In this document: positions 8,525 to 16,594 of the stretch, one piece after another
Position numbering within the stretch: the first letter of the stretch is position 1
How the letters are laid out: every line of letters starts with the position of its first letter
Source of the DNA: Nonomuraea turcica
Lineage (GTDB): Bacteria; Actinomycetota; Actinomycetes; Streptosporangiales; Streptosporangiaceae
DNA length: 64,000 bases
Direction: 5' to 3'
Assembly (NCBI RefSeq): GCF_030718205.1
Contig: NZ_JAUZQF010000041.1
Coordinates: 1-64,000 of the forward strand
Program-made: the position numbers and the translations under genes
Notes under the pieces: model-generated
What the model was told of the DNA's origin: nothing
Databases searched by the model: none
The model's input: only the letters and a program-made list of their open reading frames with translations

Positions 8525-9537
8525 GAGCCGTCCTCCTTGCCTGGGCCTGTCTCTCCGCACGACTCGCGGACCACGAGCGTCGCGGGCAGCACGACCGAGT
8601 CGGTGGCTCGGCCGTGCAGCGCGTCGAGGATCAACCTGACCGCGCGCCGGCCCAGCTCGGCGGTGGGCTGGCTGATCGCGGTGATGCGGGGATTGATGTG
8701 GTTGAACCACGGCACGTCGTCGAACGAGGCCAGCGCGACGTCGCCGGGGATGTCCAGGCCGCGCTCGCGGACCTCGTCGAGCGCGCCGAGGGTCATGAGG
8801 TTGTCGCCCAGGAAGATCGCCTGCGGTGGTTCGGCCAGGTCGAGGAGTTCGGAGGTGATCCGCCGGCCGCTGCCGGCGCGGAAGTCGCCGACGCGCACGT
8901 ACTCCTCGGGGACCTCCAGGCCGTGCTCGGCCGCCGCCCGCAGGAAGGCCTCCGTCCGCTCGCGCCCGGTGGACAGGGTGCTCGGCCCGGAGACGAACGC
9001 GATCCGCCGGTGCCCGAGGCCGCGCAGGTGGGCGACCAGCTCGGCGATGGCGGTGCTGCCGTCGGCCCGCACCGACGGCACCTCCACGCCGCTGAGCGTC
9101 CGGTCGAGGAAGACCAGCGGCCGCTCCCCCCGGCTGACCTCCTCCACCAGGGGCGTCACCTCGGCGGTCGGGCAGATCAGCAGCCCGTCGACCCGCTGTT
9201 CCATCAGGGTGCGCACGTAGTGGTCCTGCTGGTCGGGGCGCTCGTCGGCGTTGCCCATGATCACGGTGTAGCCGGCCTCGCGGGCCTCGTCCTCCACGGC
9301 CCGCGCCAGCTCGGAGAAGAACGGGTTGAGGATGTCGCCGATGATCAGCCCGAGTGTCTTGGTGGCCTCGGTGCGCAGGGACCGGGCGACGGCGTTGGGC
9401 CGGTAGTTCAGCGCGGCCATCGCGTCGTGGACCCGGTTGCGCGTCTCCTCGGTGACGGAGGGGTTGTCGTTGAGCACCCGGGACACGGTCGCGACGGAGA
9501 CACCCGCCTGCGCGGCGACATCCTTGATGCGAGCCAC
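8521..9537 (-). CDS. rbsR: LacI-family repressor of the ribose operon
   Basis: 338 residues. The N-terminal HTH is IKDVAAQAGVSVATVSRVLN, followed by the hinge helix NYRPNAVARSLRT. The ligand domain has the periplasmic-binding fold (LGLIIGDILNPFFSELARAV). The GTG start has GGAGG 4 bases upstream. Two operator-like palindromes end right at this ribosome site. The repressor is first in its own operon, so autoregulation with release by ribose is likely (inference from position). Confidence 0.93.
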   Translation of the reverse strand: MARIKDVAAQAGVSVATVSRVLNDNPSVTEETRNRVHDAMAALNYRPNAVARSLRTEATKTLGLIIGDILNPFFSELARAVEDEAREAGYTVIMGNADERPDQQDHYVRTLMEQRVDGLLICPTAEVTPLVEEVSRGERPLVFLDRTLSGVEVPSVRADGSTAIAELVAHLRGLGHRRIAFVSGPSTLSTGRERTEAFLRAAAEHGLEVPEEYVRVGDFRAGSGRRITSELLDLAEPPQAIFLGDNLMTLGALDEVRERGLDIPGDVALASFDDVPWFNHINPRITAISQPTAELGRRAVRLILDALHGRATDSVVLPATLVVRESCGETGPGKEDGS

Positions 9538-9546
9538 CTGACCTCC

Positions 9547-9562
9547 ATGTAATCGGTTACAT
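9547..9562. promoter_or_regulatory. LacI-type operator, copy 1
   Basis: ATGTAATCGGTTACAT: inverted arms ATGTAA/TTACAT around a central TCGG, the usual form of a LacI-family site. It abuts the GGAGG of rbsR (9542-9546 on the opposite strand). Confidence 0.85.
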
Positions 9563-9568
9563 GAGGGT

Positions 9569-9584
9569 ATGTAATCGGTTACAT
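9569..9584. promoter_or_regulatory. LacI-type operator, copy 2
   Basis: This is an identical 16-base copy of the site at 9547, placed 22 bases away. That is close to two helical turns, so both repressor dimers would sit on nearly the same DNA face. Confidence 0.85.
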
Positions 9585-9604
9585 CCTTGTGAAGTGATGG
9601 AAAG

Positions 9605-9620
9605 TGTGATTCAGGTCACA
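9605..9620. promoter_or_regulatory. CRP-like binding site upstream of the ribose operon
   Basis: TGTGATTCAGGTCACA is an exact TGTGA-N6-TCACA palindrome, the classical CRP consensus also used by actinobacterial CRP proteins. It lies about 45 bases upstream (relative to rbsR) of the operator pair, a sensible position for activation of the ribose operon. Confidence 0.65.
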
Positions 9621-9692
9621 TTCCTCAGTAGGCGGTACGAGCACGAGCAGTGCGGCAATGGAGGTCGTCGCCTGCCCGTAAGGGGCCGGACG

Positions 9693-10769
9693 TCACGGCC
9701 GGCAGGCCAGGCGCTCGTCCAGCAGGTCGGCCACGCAGGCCAGGTAGAGCGGCTGCGTGCGGTCGCGCAGATCCGGCACCTTAGCCAGCCGGTACACCAG
9801 CGTGTTGCGATGGACGTGCAACGCCCGGGCGGCCCTGACCAGATTAGTGCCGTTCTCGCACCAGGCGATGATCGACTCGCGGAGCGCCGGCCAGTCGCGT
9901 TCCCGCCGCAACCCGCCGAGCGCGCCGTCGCACAGCCGCGCACGCGCCCTGGCGCCCGCCGCCGCCAGCGCCTGGTGCACCCGCAGATCGCCGATGAGGT
10001 GCACCTGGGCCGACGGATGGACCAGCCGCCCGAGCCTGAGCGCGTCGGCCGCGTCATGGTAGGAGTCGCGCAGCTCCGGCACCGACCGCGCGGGACCGCC
10101 CACCCCTAGCACCGCCCCGTCCACCGGCGCGGGTCTCCCGCCGCTCACCCGCAGGACCGCGAAAGTGCCCGAGCCGAGCGCGGCCACGATGTCCTGCGCG
10201 TCGCTGAACGCCTCCTGCAGCGTCCGCACCCGCGCCCCCGGCGCGTCCGCGACCACGGCCGTCCGCGGGATCCGCAGGTCGTAGCCGAGCTCGCGGGCCC
10301 GCGACAGCAGGTGGTCGGCCTCGACCACGCCGGGGTCGAAGGCGGTCAGGTCGCGGCACAGGTCCTCGATCGCCCGCTCCCGCAGCAGCCCCGACCGCAG
10401 CGCCACGGACTCCTTGAGCAGGATCTCGATCTGCCTGCGCACCACCAGCCCGAACCGGCGCACGCGAGACGGCGACCCGGTGATGCCCACCGTGCCGACC
10501 GCCGCGCCGTCGACCACGAGCGGCAGCGTGATACCCGGCCGCACCCCGCGCAGCTCGTGCGCCTGCGCCGAGCCGTGCCAGGCCGCGCGACGGGTCCGCA
10601 GCACCTCCACCGACGCCTCGTGGAAGGTGCCCACGCGCCGGGAGTCGCCGCTGCCGATGACGACACCGTGCTCGTCGGTGATGAGCACGTTGAAGCCGAT
10701 GACCGCGCTGGTGTCGCTCGCGATCTCCTGCGCCAGCGATGGGGCGAGCATGTACGAATCACACAACAT
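9693..10769 (-). CDS. CdaR/PucR-type transcriptional regulator with sugar-diacid recognition domain
   Basis: 358 residues. The N-terminus matches the diacid_rec domain (LAQEIASDTSAVIGFNVLIT, then GSGDSRRVGTFHEAS). A variable middle follows, and the C-terminal HTH_30 is NLVRAARALHVHRNTLVYRL. The ATG at 10769 has GAGG 5 bases upstream. It is divergent from the symporter operon across about 100 bases that contain palindromes, so it probably controls that operon. Ligand unknown: the domain suggests a small carboxylate. Confidence 0.88.
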   Translation of the reverse strand: MLCDSYMLAPSLAQEIASDTSAVIGFNVLITDEHGVVIGSGDSRRVGTFHEASVEVLRTRRAAWHGSAQAHELRGVRPGITLPLVVDGAAVGTVGITGSPSRVRRFGLVVRRQIEILLKESVALRSGLLRERAIEDLCRDLTAFDPGVVEADHLLSRARELGYDLRIPRTAVVADAPGARVRTLQEAFSDAQDIVAALGSGTFAVLRVSGGRPAPVDGAVLGVGGPARSVPELRDSYHDAADALRLGRLVHPSAQVHLIGDLRVHQALAAAGARARARLCDGALGGLRRERDWPALRESIIAWCENGTNLVRAARALHVHRNTLVYRLAKVPDLRDRTQPLYLACVADLLDERLACRP

Positions 10770-10793
10770 CACGACCTCGACCGGCAAGAGCCT

Positions 10794-10830
10794 CGTACGG
10801 ATCGTACGGTGACGCCGCGCATGCGCATGC
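10794..10830. promoter_or_regulatory. Palindromes between divergent CdaR regulator and symporter genes
   Basis: Two CGTACG palindromes separated by GAT (10794-10808) are followed by a tandem GCATGC pair (10819-10830). They lie in the short divergent intergenic region and are plausible regulator sites. No assignment can be proven from sequence. Confidence 0.35.
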
Positions 10831-10867
10831 TTACCGTGGCGGGCAACATTCCACGAGGAGGCGGCCC

Positions 10868-12265
10868 ATGACGGCACTCGACTGGGCGATGCTCGCGCTC
10901 TACTTCGCGGCACTCATCATCATCGGTCTCCAGACGATGCGGCGCATCAAGACGCCCGACGACTTCGCGGTGGCCGGCAACCGCATCATCTGGCCGGTCT
11001 TCTTCGGCAGCCTGGCCGCGTCGTTCCTCGGCGGAGGGGCGTCGCTGGGCAACGCGGCCACAGTGTTCAAAGAGGGCTACGTCTACATGTTCGCCTTCTT
11101 CGCCTTCGCCATCCAGACGCTGCTGGTGGGGGCGTTCGTGGCACCCCGGCTGAAACGCTATCCCGGGGCGCACACCGTCGGCGACGTCATGGAGCACCAC
11201 TACGGACGCGCCGCCCGGCTGCTGACCGGCGTGCTGTCGCTGGCCTTGTGCGCCGGCATCCTCGGGGCGCAGGCCCTGGCGATCGGCACCGTCGTGAACG
11301 CCACCATCGACCTGCCCACCGTGCCGTCGATCCTGATCGGGATGGGCGTAGTGATCCTCTACTCCACGTTCGGCGGGGCGTGGGCGGTGATCCAGACGGA
11401 CATGCTGCAGTTCGTGTTCCTCGGCGTCTTCCTGCCCGTGACGCTCATCATCGGGGTGTACCAGGCGGGCGGCGCGGAGGCGATGCTGGCCCGGCTGCCC
11501 GACCTGCACACGAGCGTCCTGGGCGACTACGGCCTGGTGGCTTTCCTCGGTGTCTTCCTGGCGTTCCTGCTGGGGGAGACGCTGGTGCCGCCCTACACCC
11601 AGCGCACCTTCGCCACCCCCGACTCCGCGCACGCCCGCAAGGGCTTCGTGATCTCCGGGATCTTCGCGTTCGGGTTCTTCTTCGTGACCGCCAGCATCGG
11701 GCTGGTGGCCCTGGTCATGTTCCCTGACATCGCGCCCGACCAGGCGCTGCCCACGGTGGTGATGCGGCTCGTGCCGGTCGGGATCGTCGGACTCGTCGTG
11801 GCCGCCCTGCTGGCGGTGGTGATGTCCACCGCGAGCTCGTACCTCAACTCGACGGCCGTGGTCTTCGTCAAGGACATCTACCAGCCCTTCCTCGATCCGT
11901 CGCTGACCGCTCGGCGCAGGCTGTGGCTGGAGCGGGCGCTCAGCCTGGTCGTGGGGGCGGCCGCCACCGTGTTCGCGGTCAGCGTGCCGTCGATCGTGGA
12001 CGCGCTCCTGTACAGCTACGCCCTCTGGGCGCCCACGGTGATCGTCCCGCTGCTCGCGGCCGTGCTCTTCGGCGTGCGCAACAGGCCGGCCGCGCTGGCC
12101 GCGATCGTCGGCGGCGGGCTGGTCACGGGCGTGTGGACGTGGGTGCTCGGGGAGCCGTACGGGGTGACGGGCCTGATGGCGGGCGTAGCGGCCAACCTCC
12201 TGATCTTCATCCTCGTCGTCGTCGTTCGCAAACGCACTGAGCCGGAACTTGCCGAGGTGGCCTGA
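10868..12265 (+). CDS. Sodium:solute symporter (SSS family)
   Basis: 465 residues with about 13 hydrophobic segments. Family features include the N-terminal TPDDFAVAGNRIIW segment, SLAASFLGGGASLGNAATVF, the GGAWAVIQTDMLQF segment and the sodium-site region AVVMSTASSYLNSTAVVFVKD. It imports a small organic solute with Na+. The substrate is not readable. The neighbouring DadA-like dehydrogenase suggests an amino or imino acid, while the CdaR regulator suggests an organic acid. The ATG has GAGGAGG a few bases upstream. It is first in a three-gene operon. Confidence 0.9.
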   Translation: MTALDWAMLALYFAALIIIGLQTMRRIKTPDDFAVAGNRIIWPVFFGSLAASFLGGGASLGNAATVFKEGYVYMFAFFAFAIQTLLVGAFVAPRLKRYPGAHTVGDVMEHHYGRAARLLTGVLSLALCAGILGAQALAIGTVVNATIDLPTVPSILIGMGVVILYSTFGGAWAVIQTDMLQFVFLGVFLPVTLIIGVYQAGGAEAMLARLPDLHTSVLGDYGLVAFLGVFLAFLLGETLVPPYTQRTFATPDSAHARKGFVISGIFAFGFFFVTASIGLVALVMFPDIAPDQALPTVVMRLVPVGIVGLVVAALLAVVMSTASSYLNSTAVVFVKDIYQPFLDPSLTARRRLWLERALSLVVGAAATVFAVSVPSIVDALLYSYALWAPTVIVPLLAAVLFGVRNRPAALAAIVGGGLVTGVWTWVLGEPYGVTGLMAGVAANLLIFILVVVVRKRTEPELAEVA

Positions 12266-12266
12266 C

Positions 12267-12401
12267 ATGTACGGACTTCTTCTCTACGGTGTGCCGATCG
12301 TGCTGATCATCACCACGCTCTACGTGGGCTATCTGGGGTTCCGCTTCTACATCACCGAGGTCGTGCGCGCCCCGGCCGGTGAACGAGAGGAGGCGGAGTG
12401 A
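12267..12401 (+). CDS. 44-residue membrane peptide, probable symporter accessory subunit
   Basis: This small gene reads MYGLLLYGVPIVLIITTLYV, then a second short hydrophobic part and a charged C-terminus (GEREEAE). It has one transmembrane helix. It starts 1 base after the symporter stop and ends in a GTGA overlap with the FAD enzyme, so it is locked into the operon. Small accessory peptides encoded next to SSS transporters are known. The role here (assembly or stability of the symporter) is inference. Confidence 0.75.
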   Translation: MYGLLLYGVPIVLIITTLYVGYLGFRFYITEVVRAPAGEREEAE

Positions 12402-13645
12402 GGGTCGTCGTCGCGGGCGGCGGGGTCGTCGGGCTCTGGACCGCGGCGGAGCTCGCCGCGGCCGGAGCCGAGGTGGTGGTGGCCGACCACGGGCCCCAGG
12501 CCGGGGCCGCCGGGCCAGCCAGCGCGGGCTGGGTCGTGCCGGTGTTGTCGGCGCCGCTGTCCGGGCCCGGGGTGCTGCTCCGCTCGCTCGTGAGCCTCGC
12601 GCGTGGGCGGGCCTCGTTCGCGGTACGCCCCGCGCTCTCGCCCGGGCTGCCCCGATGGGCGCTTGGGTTCCTGCGCAGCGGCACGGCCCGCGCCCACCGC
12701 GCCGGCCTGCGTGCCCTGCTGGAGCTGGGGCTGTCCGCGGTGCCCGGGTTCGAGGCGCTGTGCCGGGCGCATCCGTTCGAGCTGCACCGGACGGGGCTGC
12801 TGATCGCGGCCCGCACCCGCCGAGGCGTGGAGGAGGCGCAGACGCTGGTGGAGGAGGCACGGGCGGCCGGCTACCCCGGCGCGGCCAAGACGTTCGACGG
12901 CCCGCAGGCCAGGGCGCTGGAGCCCGCGCTCGGCGAGCGGGTCGCCGGCGCCGTGCACGCGGGCGAGGACCTGCACGTCCGGCCCGAGCTGATGCTCGAC
13001 GCGCTCGCCAGGGCGGCGCACGAGCGTGGCGCCGAGATCAGGCGGGGCGCGCCGGTGCTCGGCGTCGAGCGCACGGGCCACGGCCGCTGGCGGGTCGTGA
13101 CCGCGCTCGAGACGATCGAGGCCGACCGAGTGGTGATCGCGGCCGGCATCTGGAGCGTGAGCCTGCTCGCCGGGCTGGGCGTGCGGGTGCCGCTCCTGCC
13201 CGCCGGCGGCTACAGCCTCACCTCGGCCGGGAGCGGCACGCCGCCCCGGCACGCGCTCAAGCTGATCGAGGACAACGTGGCGATCACGCCGTTCCACGGA
13301 GGGGTGCGCGTGGCCGGCATGTTCGAGCTGGCGGCCGGGCCGCGGCCGCCGGTCGAACGGCGGATGGGGCACGTGCTGCGGATGGCGCTGCCGTACCTGC
13401 GCGACTGGCGTCCCTCGGCGGCCAGGGTGACCTATGGGCTGCGGCCCGCCACGCCGGACAGCCTGCCGCTGATCGGGCCGGTCCCTGGCCACGACGGCGT
13501 GTACGCGGCGACCGGGCACGGCACGCTGGGCCTGACCCTGGCGCCCGGCACCGCAGCGCACCTGGCTCCGCTGGTGCTGGCCGGGCGGCCCGCGCGGGTC
13601 CTGGAGCCCTTCTCGCTCACGCGGTGGGCGGCGCGTAGGGCGTGA
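12398..13645 (+). CDS. DadA-like FAD-dependent amino acid dehydrogenase/oxidase
   Basis: 415 residues in the DAO fold. The Rossmann motif VVVAGGGVVGLWTAAEL is at the N-terminus, and the C-terminal FAD-binding segment GVYAATGHGTLGLTLAPG is present. The middle has HVRPELMLDALARAAHERGA, typical of D-amino acid or sarcosine-type enzymes. It oxidises an amine substrate to the imine with FAD. Co-transcription with the symporter suggests it acts on the imported solute. Its end overlaps the convergent FAD oxidase by 29 bases. Confidence 0.85.
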   Translation: MRVVVAGGGVVGLWTAAELAAAGAEVVVADHGPQAGAAGPASAGWVVPVLSAPLSGPGVLLRSLVSLARGRASFAVRPALSPGLPRWALGFLRSGTARAHRAGLRALLELGLSAVPGFEALCRAHPFELHRTGLLIAARTRRGVEEAQTLVEEARAAGYPGAAKTFDGPQARALEPALGERVAGAVHAGEDLHVRPELMLDALARAAHERGAEIRRGAPVLGVERTGHGRWRVVTALETIEADRVVIAAGIWSVSLLAGLGVRVPLLPAGGYSLTSAGSGTPPRHALKLIEDNVAITPFHGGVRVAGMFELAAGPRPPVERRMGHVLRMALPYLRDWRPSAARVTYGLRPATPDSLPLIGPVPGHDGVYAATGHGTLGLTLAPGTAAHLAPLVLAGRPARVLEPFSLTRWAARRA

Positions 13646-14858
13646 CGTCCAGGGGCGGCTCCTCGCCGAGGGCCAGCGCGGCGGCGATCCTGCCGGTGAA
13701 CGGGCCCGCCGTCAGCCCGTACGCGGACAGGCCGGTCGCCACCACCACGCGGTCGGTCAGCGGGCCGATTAGGGCCGGGCCCGGCGCGTACACCGGGCGC
13801 AGGCCCACCCGCGTCTCCGTCACCGACGCCCCGAACAACCCAGGGGCCACCCGCAGCCCCGCCTCGATCAGCTCGTCCAGGCCGCCCATCGTCACGCGCG
13901 GCGCGAACCCCACGTCCTCCACAGTCGCGCCGATCAGCACCCGCGAGTCGGCGAACCCCAGCAGGTACGGGCCGGCGCTGGGCAACACGATCGGCCACCA
14001 CGCCGTGTCGATCCCTTCCAGCGTCACGTGCAGAATCTGCCCCCGCCTCGGGAACACCGGCAGTTCCACGCCCAGCGGCCGGCACACCTCGCCCGTCCAC
14101 GCCCCAGCCGCGACGATCACCATGTCGGCCTCGAGCGGAACGCCCCCGCCGGCGAACCGGCGGGCCGACCCCATGGTCGCGGGCGGCGGGGCGGAAGGGA
14201 CGAGCGGCGCGGCCTGCCGCCAGGACGTGGTCTCGCCGCTCACCTCACCCTGCGGCTCCGCGGGCGGGGGCGGCGCGGCCGGGCGCCACGGCTCGGTCGG
14301 GGACGGGCCGGCCAGAGCGTGCACGATCACCTCGCCGTCCGGGGTGAGCCGCGCGGCGCCCGTACGCACCTCGGCGCCCCTGGCGACGGCGGCGTTGAGC
14401 AGCGCGTCGCGTACCGAACAGCCGTCCACGCGGGCCGCGCCCGGCACCAGCAGCGCGCTCAGGGTGTCCGACAGCGGCGGGAACAGCTCGGCCGGGTCCG
14501 CCACGTCCGTGACCTCGCCCATCTCCGGCGCGTCCGGACGGCGGCGGCGCAGCAGGGCGCGCACCGGCTCCAGGTCCGCCGGGTCCTCCGCCACCAGCAG
14601 CGCGCCGACCTTGGCGTACCCGATGTCCTCGCCCAGCCCCTCCACCAGGTCCGGGTAGTGACGGGCGCCCTCGCGGGTGAGCCGGTACCAGTCGTCGTCC
14701 TCGGGATGGTCCACCCACGGGCACACGATGCCCGCCCCCGCCTGCGTCGCCTCACCCTGGTAGCCGCCGTCCACCACCGTCACGTCCGCGCCCCGGCCGC
14801 TCAGGTAGTAGGCCGCGCCCGCTCCGACGATGCCGCTTCCGATCACCACAACACGCAT
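13617..14858 (-). CDS. Glycine/D-amino-acid oxidase-like FAD enzyme
   Basis: 413 residues. The N-terminal FAD motif is VVVIGSGIVGAGAAYYLSGR. FPRRGQILHVTLEG and VVVATGLSAYGLTAGP are conserved DAO-family segments. A Pro/Ala-rich insertion at about residues 185-235 (PTEPWRPAAPPPPAEPQGE and on) interrupts the substrate domain and is absent from typical members. The ATG at 14858 lacks a clear ribosome site. It converges with the DadA-like gene; whether the two act in one pathway is unclear. Confidence 0.82.
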   Translation of the reverse strand: MRVVVIGSGIVGAGAAYYLSGRGADVTVVDGGYQGEATQAGAGIVCPWVDHPEDDDWYRLTREGARHYPDLVEGLGEDIGYAKVGALLVAEDPADLEPVRALLRRRRPDAPEMGEVTDVADPAELFPPLSDTLSALLVPGAARVDGCSVRDALLNAAVARGAEVRTGAARLTPDGEVIVHALAGPSPTEPWRPAAPPPPAEPQGEVSGETTSWRQAAPLVPSAPPPATMGSARRFAGGGVPLEADMVIVAAGAWTGEVCRPLGVELPVFPRRGQILHVTLEGIDTAWWPIVLPSAGPYLLGFADSRVLIGATVEDVGFAPRVTMGGLDELIEAGLRVAPGLFGASVTETRVGLRPVYAPGPALIGPLTDRVVVATGLSAYGLTAGPFTGRIAAALALGEEPPLDVTPYAPPTA

Positions 14859-15077
14859 GAGGCCAATGATCGCAGCCCGAGTGACCTGGGCCGATGACCG
14901 GGCTGCCGCTTGTCGCGCGCATGCGTTCTCTGGAGGGGGCGCTGGGCTCCGCCCACCTGCGTGCGCCCGTGTCTCCTGCGCCCGTGTCTCGTAGGCCGGC
15001 CTGACGGCGGGGCCACCTCCCCGTGCGGCGCCACGGCGGGCTGAGGGGAGGCCGCGGTCCCGGGTAAGGGTCAGCGC

Positions 15078-16007
15078 ATGGAGCTCTCCCTCACGAAGAT
15101 CGACCTGCCGCGCCCCATCCGGGCGGCCGCATCGGATGGAACCACCGTGTGGTGCGCGGGCACCGACGGAATACGGGCCTACACGACGTCCGGCACGCTG
15201 CTGCGCCGTCCGGAGAGCGGCGGTCACAAGAGGGCACGCCCGCCGGAGCTCCTCTCTCTGGCGGCGGTGCCGGGGACGGTGGCTGGCACGCCGGGTTTGC
15301 CGGGAACGTTGCCGGAGACGGTGATGGTGCCCAGGACGTTCGCGGGGACGGCGGCGACCGAGGGCACCCTGCAGGGGACGCTGGCCGGAACCGCGGGACA
15401 CCGCGTGTACTGGCTGGATCCGGCCGGTGCGCCCTTGGCCAGCGCGCGCTTCGACGGCCGGGTGCTCGCCGGCGGCGGGGAGATCTGGGCCGTCGCCGCC
15501 GGACAGGCACGCAGACTGGCCGGACCGGGCCGATTAGGGGAGCCGGTGGAGCTGCCCGGCCTGGACGCGTGCGCCGTGGAGGGCGGGCGGCTGTGGTGGA
15601 CCTCGACACGGGACACCCTGCTGCGGGGCGGTCCCAGAGAGATCGACCTGGGGCGGCGCGAGCGCGGCGGCATGGCCGTGTGCGCCGGCTCCCTGTGGAT
15701 CAGCGTGCGGGGCGGGCTGCTGCGCGTCTCGGCCTGGTCGGGTGAGCCGAGGCGGCTCGTGGGCGCGCCGGACGGGCCGGTGCCGTTCCTCGTCTGCGCG
15801 AACGGGGTCCTGGCGGGAGGAGGACGTGACCTGTTCGCGCTGGCCCCTGCCGCCGGCGCCGCGCTGCGCGTGATCAGGCTCGGGCTGCGGGCGCCGCTCG
15901 CGCTGGTGATCGCGGCCGGCAAGCACGTCTGGGCCTTCCCCGCCGGGCGCGCCCAGGCCCTGATCGTGCCTGCCGAACTCCTCAGCGGCGGCGGGCCCGG
16001 CCTGTGA
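15078..16007 (+). CDS. Unrecognised beta-propeller-like protein with a Gly-Thr-rich insertion
   Basis: 309 residues, no signal peptide. Repeated short strands with Trp and Gly-Gly turns (TVWCAGTDGIRAY, HRVYWLDPAG, EIWAVAAGQA, RLWWTSTR, SLWISVRGGLLRV, HVWAFPAG) suggest a 5-6 bladed propeller. Residues about 64-107 form an odd low-complexity stretch in which GT recurs every few residues (PGTVAGTPGLPGTLPET). AAGGG precedes the ATG. It stands alone, and a run of hairpin repeats follows it. No function is assigned. Confidence 0.7.
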   Translation: MELSLTKIDLPRPIRAAASDGTTVWCAGTDGIRAYTTSGTLLRRPESGGHKRARPPELLSLAAVPGTVAGTPGLPGTLPETVMVPRTFAGTAATEGTLQGTLAGTAGHRVYWLDPAGAPLASARFDGRVLAGGGEIWAVAAGQARRLAGPGRLGEPVELPGLDACAVEGGRLWWTSTRDTLLRGGPREIDLGRRERGGMAVCAGSLWISVRGGLLRVSAWSGEPRRLVGAPDGPVPFLVCANGVLAGGGRDLFALAPAAGAALRVIRLGLRAPLALVIAAGKHVWAFPAGRAQALIVPAELLSGGGPGL

Positions 16008-16011
16008 CCTT

Positions 16012-16130
16012 GCCGACGTGCCCGTCCCGCCGGCCGTTACCGGCAGGTGGCTGTGCCGACGTGCCGGTCCCGCCGGCCGTTACCGGCAGGTGGCTGTGCC
16101 GACGTGCCGGTCCGCCGCCCCTTACCGGCC
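16012..16130. repeat. 43-base tandem repeat with a stem-loop in each unit
   Basis: Units begin at 16012, 16055 and 16098 (GCCGACGTG...), the third being partial and diverged. Each full unit carries GCCGG-CCGTTA-CCGGC, a 5-pair stem. They lie between two convergent genes, so they could serve as a repeated bidirectional terminator. Confidence 0.8.
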
Positions 16131-16553
16131 GGCGCCCCAGCCGTGCGTCTTCATGAGCCGGGCCGCGACCCGGGCGAAGCGGTCGGCATCCAGCACTGCG
16201 CCCTCCCGCCGGATGTCGTCCTCATCCAGCACGAAAACCCGGTCCAGCCGTACGTACGACGCCCGGCCGTCGCGTCCCCACGCGCCGAGCGGCAGCCATT
16301 CGGGCCCGTCGTCGCCCTTGCTGGACAACATCATGCCCAGCAACCTGCGCCCAGTGCGCCCCACGACCAGCAGAGGCCGGTCCTTGCCCCGGGACGGGTC
16401 CTCCTCGTACGGCACCCAGGCCCAGACGATCTCCCCGGGGTCGGCCAGGCCGTCGAGGTCGGGGGAGTAGGCCAGGGTGGCGGGGCCGTTGAGCACGTGG
16501 ATCTCGCGTACCGCACCCCGGGCAGGCTGGGGGTCCTCACCTAGATCGCGCAT
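16122..16553 (-). CDS. PemK/MazF-like endoribonuclease-family protein
   Basis: 143 residues. The core PGEIVWAWVPYEEDPSRGKD, then RPLLVVGRTGRRLLGMMLSS, is the beta-barrel start of the PemK/MazF fold (conserved Pro-Gly near the N-terminus, RP in strand 2, Ser in strand 3). MazF proteins cut single-stranded RNA. No antitoxin gene adjoins it, so it is either a solitary PemK-like protein or controlled from elsewhere. An N-terminal extension of about 35 residues precedes the fold. Confidence 0.75.
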   Translation of the reverse strand: MRDLGEDPQPARGAVREIHVLNGPATLAYSPDLDGLADPGEIVWAWVPYEEDPSRGKDRPLLVVGRTGRRLLGMMLSSKGDDGPEWLPLGAWGRDGRASYVRLDRVFVLDEDDIRREGAVLDADRFARVAARLMKTHGWGAGR

Positions 16554-16594
16554 TGGGGGAGCTTACGGCCCGCGCCGGGCGGAAATCCACCCGG

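Noticed and set aside
6542..9220. Very long plus-strand open frame opposite rbsC, rbsA and rbsR
   Set aside because: It is the antisense shadow of three well-recognised genes; its composition is Asp/Gly/Ala/His-rich with no domain.
14859..15077. tRNA or small RNA gene in the 219-base gap
   Set aside because: No cloverleaf, T-loop motif or conserved hairpin could be found.
16012..16130. Possible CRISPR array
   Set aside because: The units are contiguous 43-base tandem copies without unique spacers, and no cas gene is near.
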